10,293 nt of DNA from DASWRT01 sp036403035. GTDB lineage: Bacteria > Pseudomonadota > Alphaproteobacteria > ATCC43930 > CGMCC-115725. Where the stretch lies: the NCBI GenBank assembly GCA_036403035.1, contig DASWRT010000447.1, forward strand, positions 1 to 10,293. Direction: 5' to 3'. Below, one piece after another: positions 1 to 5,252 of this stretch. Every line of letters begins with the position of its first letter. Positions within the stretch are counted from its first letter, which is position 1. Under the pieces are notes generated by a model that saw only the letters and a list, made by a program, of their open reading frames with translations, had not been told where the DNA came from and did not search any database. The position numbers and the translations under genes are program-made.

Positions 1-498
1 GGCCGCCTGGAGCAGCTTCAGGATGATGTTCTCGACGTCCTCGCCGACATACCCCGCCTCGGTCAGCGTCGTCGCGTCCGCCATCGTGAACGGGACGTCG
101 ATGATCCGCGCCAGCGTCTGCGCCAGCAGCGTCTTGCCCGATCCCGTCGGGCCGACCAGCAGGATGTTCGACTTCGCCAGCTCGACGCCGCCCGACTCCG
201 CCGCGGACTCGGCGTGCTCGGCGCGCTTGTAGTGGTTGTGGATGGCGACCGCCAGGGTGCGCTTCGCCTGATCCTGGCCGATCACGTGATCGTCGAGCGT
301 CGCGCAGATCTCGCGCGGCGTCGGCGTCTTGCGCTCTGCCGGCCGCTTCCTGCCGTCGCCTTCCCGGACGATGTCGTCGCAGAGCGCGATGCATTCGTCG
401 CAGATGAAGACCGCCGGACCGGCCACGAGCTTCTTCACGTCGTGCTGGCTCTTGCCGCAGAACGAGCAGTAAAGGGTCTTCTTCGGATCGTCTGCCAT
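1..498 (-). CDS. clpX: ATP-dependent Clp protease ATP-binding subunit ClpX, N-terminal third (partial)
   Basis: This is the AAA+ unfoldase that recognises tagged substrates and feeds them to the ClpP peptidase in the cytoplasm. Only the first 166 residues lie in the window; the remainder is beyond the left edge. Visible parts, in order: the N-terminal zinc-binding domain with Cys11, Cys14, Cys33 and Cys36 (CSFCGK, then CDEC); the DDHVIGQDQAK segment near residues 69-79; Walker A GPTGSGKT at 116-123; and the GYVG pore-1 loop at 149-152 followed by EDVENIILKLLQAA. The ATG at 498 follows a GAAGG ribosome-binding site, and the protein begins MADDPKKTLYCSFCGK, as is normal for the family. The neighbour upstream is divergent hisI, so clpX is the first gene of its transcript and clpP does not precede it. 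An EcfG-like promoter lies about 50 nt upstream. The identification is essentially certain. Confidence 0.97.
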   Translation of the reverse strand, partial: MADDPKKTLYCSFCGKSQHDVKKLVAGPAVFICDECIALCDDIVREGDGRKRPAERKTPTPREICATLDDHVIGQDQAKRTLAVAIHNHYKRAEHAESAAESGGVELAKSNILLVGPTGSGKTLLAQTLARIIDVPFTMADATTLTEAGYVGEDVENIILKLLQAA

Positions 499-705
499 GT
501 AACCTTCGCGAAATCGCGCAGCGGTAGCGTACGGATACCCGCCGCCAACGGCGCGTTGCATGATGCGGTTCCGCCGCTCAGCCTTTAGAGGCAGTCCGCC
601 GCCTCTTCCGGCTCGGAATCCCCGCCGGCATCACGCCGACCGCTTGCATTCGTTCCCATATAGGGGCAACGACGCCGCTGTGAAATCCGCGAGGCACGAA
701 AACCC
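499..705. other. Divergent clpX-hisI intergenic region
   Basis: These 207 nt hold the EcfG-like site for clpX (547-572). For hisI, no promoter with a good -35/-10 pair is visible; TATAGG at 659-664 is the only -10-like element and lacks a partner at the right distance. The stretch 640-670 is the least GC-rich part. Confidence 0.5.
547..572 (-). promoter_or_regulatory. Candidate EcfG (general stress sigma) promoter of clpX
   Basis: Read on the minus strand, GGAAC (572-568) is followed after 17 nt by CGTT (550-547). Both boxes match the alphaproteobacterial EcfG consensus exactly. The 17-nt spacer is one longer than at the other sites in this window but within the range described for EcfG/SigT promoters. 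The -10 box ends 48 nt upstream of the clpX ATG. A housekeeping promoter probably also exists, but none is obvious in the 207-nt gap. Confidence 0.5.
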
Positions 706-1197
706 ATGGCCGACGAGCCGATGACCGACGAAAACGGCAGCCCCGGCCCCGGCGGCGACCCGGCGGAGGCGGCAGAAGCGGCGGGCGCCGCCGCCGCCGT
801 CGCCTTCGACCGCGCCGGGCTGGTTCCCGCGATCGCGCAGCAGCACGACACCGGCGAGGTGCTGATGATGGCGTGGATGAACCGCGAAGCGCTCGTGGAG
901 ACGCTGCGCACCGGCCGCGTCTGCTACTGGTCGCGCTCGCGCGGGCGGCTGTGGCGAAAGGGCGAGACCTCCGGGCAGGTGCAGCGCCTCGTCGAGCTTC
1001 GCGTCGACTGCGACGGCGACACCCTGCTGCTGCTCGTCGACCAGATCGGGGTGGCGTGCCACACCGGCCGCCGCAACTGCTTCTTCCGCGCCGTCCGTGG
1101 TGGCGGCGGCGGCGCGCTCGTCGAGATCGCCGCGCCGGAGATCGCGCCGGAGGCGCTTTACGGCGAACCTCGCGACGGGGCGGCGGGCGGCGGGTGA
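706..1197 (+). CDS. hisI: Phosphoribosyl-AMP cyclohydrolase
   Basis: The enzyme opens the adenine ring of phosphoribosyl-AMP, the third step of histidine biosynthesis, in the cytoplasm. The 163-residue protein carries the family signature in order: GLVPAIAQ near residue 45, VLMMAWMNREAL, YWSRSRGRLWRKGETSG (about 74-90), the metal-binding DCDGDT and the ACHTGRRNC zinc-site segment, then FF. It is the stand-alone form, with no HisE (phosphoribosyl-ATP pyrophosphatase) domain fused on. The first 30 or so residues are an Ala/Gly/Pro-rich extension without family similarity. Translation could start at 706 or at the in-frame ATG at 721; a GAGG lies 11-14 nt before 706, so I keep the longer form. 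It is divergent from clpX and is not part of a visible his operon. The C-terminal tail is Gly/Ala-rich and variable. Confidence 0.95.
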   Translation: MADEPMTDENGSPGPGGDPAEAAEAAGAAAAVAFDRAGLVPAIAQQHDTGEVLMMAWMNREALVETLRTGRVCYWSRSRGRLWRKGETSGQVQRLVELRVDCDGDTLLLLVDQIGVACHTGRRNCFFRAVRGGGGGALVEIAAPEIAPEALYGEPRDGAAGGG

Positions 1198-1215
1198 CAT
1201 ACGCTGCCGCCCGCC
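1182..1215. terminator. GC-rich hairpin between convergent hisI and the exported-protein gene
   Basis: Arms GGCGGGCGGC (1182-1191) and GCCGCCCGCC (1206-1215) are perfect 10-bp complements around a 14-nt loop that contains the hisI stop codon. There is no T-run on either side, so it is at best a weak or Rho-assisted terminator. Its position in the 32-nt gap between two converging genes suggests it serves both. Confidence 0.45.
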
Positions 1216-1229
1216 CGCCTGTCCGGTCC

Positions 1230-1709
1230 TCAGGGAGCGGGGCAGCTCAGCGACGGCTTGACGGTCGCCAGCACGTCCGGGTCGTAGGACTTGCCGGAGC
1301 ACATCGCGTTGTAGTCCGCCACTTTGCGGTTGTACTGCTCGACCGACGACGAATAGTCCGGCGTCGTCTCGTGAGCGAACCGGTCGACGGCCTCGTTGCG
1401 CTTGTCGAGAAGCTGCCGGAACTGCTCGACCTGCGCCGGGTCGTTGACGTTGATGCTGCTTCGCTTTGCCGCAAGATCGCTTTCCAGCTGATCGAGCTGG
1501 CGCCGCCGCTCCTCGTAGATACGGTTCCGCGCGAGGACGTCGTTCGCGAGATTCGCCACCGACCGCTCAAGGCACAGGCAGTTCGAGATCTCCTGCGGCG
1601 CGTGCAGCATGACCTGCGCCGCCGCAGGCGCCTCTACCGCCGTGAGCGCCGCCAGGGCCGCCGCGAGCGGCAGCGATGCAGCAAAGCCACGCCAAGACCG
1701 AATCGTCAT
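1230..1709 (-). CDS. Small exported coiled-coil protein with four cysteines, unknown function
   Basis: The 159-residue protein belongs to no family I recognise by name. Residues 1-32 look like a Sec signal peptide: MTIRSWR, a hydrophobic core (about 8-24), then an AAAQ-type cleavage site near residue 31, so the mature protein of about 128 residues should be periplasmic. The mature part has CLC (Cys44, Cys46), a charged helix that should form a coiled coil (about 48-85, with ERRRQLDQLESDLAAKR), a second helix (about 92-114), and Cys137 and Cys156 near the C-terminus; disulphides are plausible. The ATG at 1709 has an AAGGA ribosome-binding site 7-8 nt upstream. A perfect EcfG promoter lies about 72 nt upstream, and the gene is divergent from the OmpA-domain lipoprotein gene, which has its own EcfG promoter. 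I infer a stress-induced envelope protein; the molecular role is unknown. Confidence 0.8.
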   Translation of the reverse strand: MTIRSWRGFAASLPLAAALAALTAVEAPAAAQVMLHAPQEISNCLCLERSVANLANDVLARNRIYEERRRQLDQLESDLAAKRSSINVNDPAQVEQFRQLLDKRNEAVDRFAHETTPDYSSSVEQYNRKVADYNAMCSGKSYDPDVLATVKPSLSCPAP

Positions 1710-1780
1710 TCGTCGTCCTTCCGTCGGGTGATGTCGCCCGGGTCCGATCGCGTCTCTCCCGACCGCCGAACCCTGGGTTC

Positions 1781-1805
1781 AACGCGAAGAGTTCCCTGTT
1801 GTTCC
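1781..1805 (-). promoter_or_regulatory. EcfG-type promoter of the exported coiled-coil protein gene
   Basis: On the minus strand GGAAC (1805-1801) and CGTT (1784-1781) are separated by exactly 16 nt, a perfect match to the EcfG consensus. A second GGAAC (1795-1791) sits inside the spacer but has no correctly placed -10 box. Transcription would begin near 1774, giving a leader of about 65 nt. Confidence 0.75.
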
Positions 1806-1938
1806 GGATTTTTCCACTGATTTTGCGCGGATAGCGCACATCAGCCGTTGGAAATTCGCTCACTTCGGCGTATGTCTGCGCCGGATGCAACGGCTGTGCG
1901 CCGTGGCGAACCGTTGGCTATCGCCTGAAGCTAGCCTT

Positions 1939-1963
1939 GGAACTCAAGGTTGCAGATGGCGTT
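1939..1963 (+). promoter_or_regulatory. EcfG-type promoter of the OmpA-domain lipoprotein gene
   Basis: GGAAC (1939-1943) and CGTT (1960-1963) are separated by exactly 16 nt, a perfect EcfG consensus match. The predicted start near 1970 gives a leader of about 90 nt ending in the strong ribosome-binding site GGAGGA at 2045-2050, 8 nt before the ATG at 2059. Confidence 0.75.
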
Positions 1964-2058
1964 GTAGCGGAAGTTGGGCATCCGGTGGTGCGGAGGACGC
2001 GGGCCGCGCCGTCTGACGGCATACCGATTTTCGGCGGCATTTTCGGAGGAATCGAACA

Positions 2059-2955
2059 ATGACGAGACAAGGTCGTCTCAGCGGCACCGCGGCGTTGATT
2101 GCAGCCGGCCTGCTGCTGACCGCCTGCACATCACCGGGCGGCAACCCGTTGATGTACCGGAATGATCTCGATACGCTGAAGCGGGCTGTTCCGCCCGGCG
2201 GAGAGAACACCTTCCCGGGGGCGTTGGCCAACGAATACCTGGCGCTCGGCAATTCCGAGGCGGCACAGGCCGACTGGGGCAGTGCCGACCATTACGCGCG
2301 GAAGGGTATCACGGCGGCGCGCGGCCAGGCACCGGCGCCGGACGAGGTGGGCAGCCGCAATATCCCGGCGAGCAAGCAGGGCGAGCTTTCGTCGGCCCAT
2401 GATCGTCTCGTGAACGTGCTCTCCGCCGGTGCCGGCGATCGCGCGCCGGCGCTCGCCGCCCGTGCGCAGAGCCGGTATGATTGCTGGCTGGAGCAGCAGG
2501 CAGAGAACTGGCAGGTCGACGATATCGCCGCTTGCCGCAGCCAGTTCCTTGCCGCAATGGATGAGCTGGAGGCCCGTCCGGCCGCGCAGCCGCCGGCCGC
2601 CGCGCAGCCCGCACCGTCCGCCGTCGGCAAGGAGTTCCGGGTCTATTTCGACTTCGACAAGTCGAACCTGACGGCCGAGGCCCGGCAGATCGTCCAGCAG
2701 GCTGCCGCCGAGGCGAAGAGCGGTGGCTCGGCGCGGCTCCAGCTGGTCGGCAAGGCGGATCGCTCCGGTACCGACCAGTACAACCTGCGCCTCTCCGACC
2801 GCCGCTCCAAGGCGGTGGTCGAAGCGCTGGTGGCTGCCGGCATTCCGCGCGGCAACATCGAGTCGCGTGCGGTCGGCGAGAGCGAGCCGCCGGTGCCGAC
2901 GCCGGACGGCGTGCGCGAGCCGCGCAACCGTGTGGTCGAGATTACGATCCGCTGA
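2059..2955 (+). CDS. OmpA-family lipoprotein, peptidoglycan-associated
   Basis: The 298-residue protein starts with a lipoprotein signal peptide: MTRQGR, a hydrophobic stretch, then the lipobox L20-T-A-C23, so Cys23 should be acylated and the protein held in the outer membrane, most likely facing the periplasm. Residues 30-170 are a helical region without a recognised domain. A Pro/Ala linker (about 172-190) leads to a C-terminal OmpA-like domain (about 193-298) with FDFDKSNLT, then D234 and R249 at the spacing of the Asp and Arg that bind diaminopimelate in OmpA. The usual GHTD is GKAD here. The likely job is tethering the outer membrane to peptidoglycan. A GGAGGA site 8 nt before the ATG fixes the start. 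An EcfG-type promoter precedes the gene and a perfect terminator follows, so it is probably a single-gene transcript. It is longer than Pal and differs in its N-terminal half. Confidence 0.92.
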   Translation: MTRQGRLSGTAALIAAGLLLTACTSPGGNPLMYRNDLDTLKRAVPPGGENTFPGALANEYLALGNSEAAQADWGSADHYARKGITAARGQAPAPDEVGSRNIPASKQGELSSAHDRLVNVLSAGAGDRAPALAARAQSRYDCWLEQQAENWQVDDIAACRSQFLAAMDELEARPAAQPPAAAQPAPSAVGKEFRVYFDFDKSNLTAEARQIVQQAAAEAKSGGSARLQLVGKADRSGTDQYNLRLSDRRSKAVVEALVAAGIPRGNIESRAVGESEPPVPTPDGVREPRNRVVEITIR

Positions 2956-2983
2956 GCCTTCAGCGCCGATCGCAATCGTGATG

Positions 2984-3012
2984 ACGGCGCCGCCTTCGGG
3001 CGGCGCCGTTTT
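2984..3012 (+). terminator. Intrinsic terminator of the OmpA-family lipoprotein gene
   Basis: An 11-bp perfect stem (2984-2994 with 2999-3009) is closed by a TTCG tetraloop, with T residues at its 3' end (3009-3012). It begins 29 nt after the stop codon. The T-run is short, but the very stable UUCG-capped stem is typical of strong terminators. Confidence 0.85.
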
Positions 3013-3064
3013 CCATTCCGGTGATCGACGTTCTGTCATCGGCGCCGGGTATGGTCCCCTCGCT

Positions 3065-3107
3065 CGGATGTCTCCAAGGAGCAGCCCTGCTCCTTGGATG
3101 ACATCCG
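3065..3107. repeat. Long interrupted palindrome / hairpin
   Basis: The outer arms CGGATGTC (3065-3072) and GACATCCG (3100-3107) are perfect complements. The inner arms CCAAGGAGCAG (3074-3084) and CTGCTCCTTGG (3087-3097) are too, with a T3073-A3098 pair between them, one unpaired T at 3099 and a 2-nt centre. That is 20 base pairs in 43 nt. There is no T-run on either side, so it is not a standard terminator. It lies between a true terminator and a small gene. Confidence 0.85.
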
Positions 3108-3135
3108 GACCAGATGTCACGCGTAGGGCCGCCCG

Positions 3136-3354
3136 ATGTTCCAGTCTCAAGCGTTCGACGATTTGCCTTTCAAGGTCGGGATACGCCCGCCGGAAGCGGG
3201 CCGCGACTCCTGGCAATGGCTCGTGTCGTCGCCCGGCAAGTTCCTTCTGTCCGGCGATGCCGGTACGCGCGACGGCGCGATGGAGGCGGCGTGGGCGGTC
3301 GGACAGGAGCTGGCGCGGCTTGACGCCGCCGCTGCGTCTGCGTCCGACGCGTAA
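3136..3354 (+). CDS. Small hypothetical protein (72 aa)
   Basis: This small soluble protein is not recognised. It has no signal peptide or membrane segment. A WQWLV...GKFLLSGDAGTRDGAMEAAWAVGQELA core (about residues 26-61) looks like a short beta hairpin followed by a helix, a pattern seen in many small conserved alphaproteobacterial proteins. Codon use resembles that of the neighbouring genes. Start evidence is modest: the ATG at 3136 has only a GTAGGG-like element about 9 nt upstream. No promoter motif is visible, and the 43-nt hairpin lies just before it. It converges on the membrane-protein operon, and the hairpin at 3366-3394 separates them. It could be a chance frame, but the order of aromatic, Gly and Ala residues argues for a real gene. 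Confidence 0.5.
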   Translation: MFQSQAFDDLPFKVGIRPPEAGRDSWQWLVSSPGKFLLSGDAGTRDGAMEAAWAVGQELARLDAAAASASDA

Positions 3355-3361
3355 CGCGAAC

Positions 3362-3394
3362 AAAAAAGCGCCGCGGGCAAGCCCCGCGGCGCTT
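3362..3394 (-). terminator. Intrinsic terminator of the three-gene membrane operon
   Basis: A perfect 12-bp stem (3366-3377 with 3383-3394) with a 5-nt loop is followed on the minus strand by a run of six T (complement of 3362-3367). It lies 45 nt after the stop codon of the DUF3618 gene. On the plus strand the stem is followed only by TTCGTT-like sequence past its end, so termination of the small plus-strand gene would be weaker. Confidence 0.88.
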
Positions 3395-3438
3395 CGTTGG
3401 CCGGTGCGTGAACCGGCGGTGGCGGCAGTGGTGTGGTG

Positions 3439-4827
3439 CTATGCCTTCTTTGCGTCGGCGCGGCCGGCTCCGCCCGACGCCGAGGCTGCCGCTTCGTTCT
3501 TCGCGTCCTCCGCCTTGCCCTTGACCGCTTCCGCGGCGTCCTCCGCCTTGCCCTTGACCGTTTCCGCGGCGTCCTGCGCCGCCGACTTGAGGTTTTCGGG
3601 CGTCAGGCCCTGGTTCTGGCTCTCGGTGCGGACGGTGTCGACCGCCGCATCGGCGGCGGCATTCGCCGCCGATGTCGCGACCTGCTGCACCCGGTCGACC
3701 GCCTCGCGCCCCAGCGACTGAGCCTGATCCAGCAGGTCGTCCCGCGTCTCGCCGACCAGCTCGTCCTCGATCTCGGTCGACGGCAGCGAGGCCGCGATCA
3801 CCGCACCGGCCAGGAAGCCGAGCGCGCCGACCGCGAGCGGATAGTCTTCGAGCACCTGCCCGAAGCGGCTGCCGACGGACGAGACCCGTCCGCCGGCGCT
3901 GCTCGCAAGGTCGCTTGCCTGCCCCGCGGCGGAGCGGCCGTAATCCGCGACGCGTCCCGCATAGTCGCCGGCCGCCTGCAACGCACCGCCGCTGCTGCTG
4001 CTGCGGGCGCCGTACGTGGTCGTGTCGCTGTCGCCGGCCGTGTGCGCCGCCGTGGTCATTCCGGCTGCCGCCTCGCCGCTCTTCGAGCGGGCATAGGCAT
4101 GGCTGCCGCCGGATACTGTCGAGTAGGCGTCGCCGACGGCGCCGCGCACCCGGTCGACCAGGCCGCCCGCGGTGTCGCCGACCCGGCCGGCGAGCGACCC
4201 CGCGGTGTCGGCAACCCGCCCGACAAGCGAGCCCGCCGTGCCGCCGGCGCGGTTCGCCAGGTTGCCCGCGGTGCTGCCGATGCGGTCGGCGGCGCCGGAC
4301 AGCGCGTTCGACACCGAGCTTTGCGCCCGGCCGGAATAGTGCGCTCCGGTTCTCGTGTTGGACAAAAGCAGCCAACCCAATCCGACGCCGATCAGCGCCA
4401 GGGGCAACGGGTTGCGGCTCAACGATTCTGTGATCCGTCCTGAGTTTCCGTTCATCGTCCCTCGCAGCATGTCGACGCCCACTTCGAAGAGATGCCGGGG
4501 GGCAAGCCTGCGCTCCAGGGCATCAAGGGTTTCGCTCAGATCCGCCCGCGTATGGGCGATGTCGTTCTCGATCTCGTCCGGCCGCTTGCTGCTGCCGTCG
4601 TAGAGCGCCGGTTCCTGCGCCATGCGCTGCTCGTACAGCCGCTCCCGCTCGCGGCGGGCCGCATCGAGATCCCGTTCGGCGGGCACGCCTACCGACAGGG
4701 GCGGCGGAACGGAGCCGGATGCCGCCCCCGCCGATGCCGCGGGCGTCGGCGGGGTAGCTGCCGGCACGGCGCCGCCGTCCGGGGTCGTCGCGGCCTGCGG
4801 CCCGGTCTCGTCGTACTTGCGAATCAT
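3439..4827 (-). CDS. DUF3618 membrane protein with LEA-like 11-residue repeats
   Basis: The 462-residue protein holds, in order: a Pro/Ala-rich N-terminus; a DUF3618 segment (about 82-110, RPDEIENDIAHTRADLSETLDALERRL); a membrane segment (about 140-156); four or five 11-residue repeats of the GDTAGSLAGRV type (about 184-230); a Ser/Ala/Gly-rich stretch; a second membrane segment (about 330-349) followed by the acidic EIEDELVGETRDDLLDQA motif usual in DUF3618 proteins; and two near-identical 11-residue units ending VKGKAED (about 420-441), resembling group 3 LEA repeats. The ATG overlaps the preceding stop as ATGA, and an AAGGAG lies 8-9 nt before it, so translation is coupled. It is last in a three-gene operon behind an EcfG-type promoter. 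I infer a stress-induced inner-membrane protein that may protect or organise the membrane; the biochemical function is unknown. Confidence 0.88.
   Translation of the reverse strand: MIRKYDETGPQAATTPDGGAVPAATPPTPAASAGAASGSVPPPLSVGVPAERDLDAARRERERLYEQRMAQEPALYDGSSKRPDEIENDIAHTRADLSETLDALERRLAPRHLFEVGVDMLRGTMNGNSGRITESLSRNPLPLALIGVGLGWLLLSNTRTGAHYSGRAQSSVSNALSGAADRIGSTAGNLANRAGGTAGSLVGRVADTAGSLAGRVGDTAGGLVDRVRGAVGDAYSTVSGGSHAYARSKSGEAAAGMTTAAHTAGDSDTTTYGARSSSSGGALQAAGDYAGRVADYGRSAAGQASDLASSAGGRVSSVGSRFGQVLEDYPLAVGALGFLAGAVIAASLPSTEIEDELVGETRDDLLDQAQSLGREAVDRVQQVATSAANAAADAAVDTVRTESQNQGLTPENLKSAAQDAAETVKGKAEDAAEAVKGKAEDAKNEAAASASGGAGRADAKKA
3503..3573 (-). repeat. 33-bp tandem repeat encoding LEA-like 11-residue units
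   Basis: Two copies of a 33-bp unit (3503-3535 and 3536-3568) differ by only about one base, and the first bases of a third follow (3569-3573 onward). They encode AAE(T/A)VKGKAED units in the DUF3618 protein. The near identity at DNA level points to a recent duplication. Confidence 0.85.
4130..4280 (-). repeat. Diverged 33-bp repeats encoding the central 11-residue array
   Basis: The coding sequence for residues about 184-230 of the DUF3618 protein is a set of diverged 33-nt units. Translated, they read as GSTAGNLANRA, GGTAGSLVGRV, ADTAGSLAGRV and GDTAGGLVDRV. The period is constant and the changes fall mainly at non-core positions, so this is an older array than the one near the C-terminus. 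Boundaries are approximate. Confidence 0.75.
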
Positions 4828-5252
4828 CGGACCTGCTCCTTCGCCCAGGCGCTGTCGTCCTTGAGCGATTGGATCGTGCGACTCGGCATCAGGTTCTGCG
4901 CGGCGAAGCGCCGCTTGCCGAGATAGGCGAGCAACGCGCCGACGATCAGCACGACGACGCCGACGATCAGCGCCGCCGCCCAGGGCGGAACGACGAGGCT
5001 GAGCCCGAGGACGGCCGCCGCCAGCAACACCAGGACGCCGCAGAAGGCGATCAGCCCGCCAGCGACCAGCAGGCCCACCCCGGCGCCGAGCTGGCCGATC
5101 TTCTCGGCGATCTCCGACTTCGCGAGCGCGATCTCCTGCCGGAAGAGCAGCGAGGTCTCGCGCGCGAGGTCGGAGAACAGCGCGCTGATGGAGCGTTCCG
5201 GCTTCGGCAGCGGGAACGGCTCCACCGTATCGTCTCGACGCGGCTGCGGCAT
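4824..5252 (-). CDS. Phage-holin family / DUF1469 (YqjE-like) inner-membrane protein
   Basis: The 142-residue protein matches the Phage_holin_3_6 (DUF1469) pattern: a short N-terminus, an amphipathic helix (about 22-54, SISALFSDLARETSLLFRQEIALAKSEIAEK), two membrane segments (about 56-84 and 90-112), then a basic cytoplasmic tail. Despite the family name these are chromosomal envelope proteins, not lysis proteins; E. coli YqjE, encoded beside YqjD, is the best known. I choose the ATG at 5252, which shares its A with the preceding TGA (TGATG) and has GAGGG a few nt upstream; the GTG at 5255 directly before it is an alternative. The gene sits between, and is translationally coupled to, genes for a single-anchor protein and a DUF3618 protein, a grouping that recalls yqjD-yqjE. 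The exact role is not known. Confidence 0.9.
   Translation of the reverse strand: MPQPRRDDTVEPFPLPKPERSISALFSDLARETSLLFRQEIALAKSEIAEKIGQLGAGVGLLVAGGLIAFCGVLVLLAAAVLGLSLVVPPWAAALIVGVVVLIVGALLAYLGKRRFAAQNLMPSRTIQSLKDDSAWAKEQVR

Larger units (their letters stand above)
1710..2058. other. Divergent intergenic region with back-to-back EcfG-type promoters
   Basis: No gene is convincing in this 349-nt stretch. It holds two divergent EcfG-type promoters (1781-1805 minus; 1939-1963 plus), whose -35 boxes are about 134 nt apart. The region between them is less GC-rich than its surroundings and shows no clear operator palindrome. The last 14 nt before 2059 carry the ribosome-binding site of the lipoprotein gene. 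Confidence 0.7.

Noticed and set aside
631..1302. Minus-strand open frame of 223 codons opposite hisI
   Set aside because: hisI on the plus strand has unmistakable family motifs; the opposite frame has none and is Arg-rich.
4824..5252. Prophage holin
   Set aside because: The domain name includes phage holin, but no other phage gene is nearby, and the coupled chromosomal neighbours match the YqjE-type envelope context.
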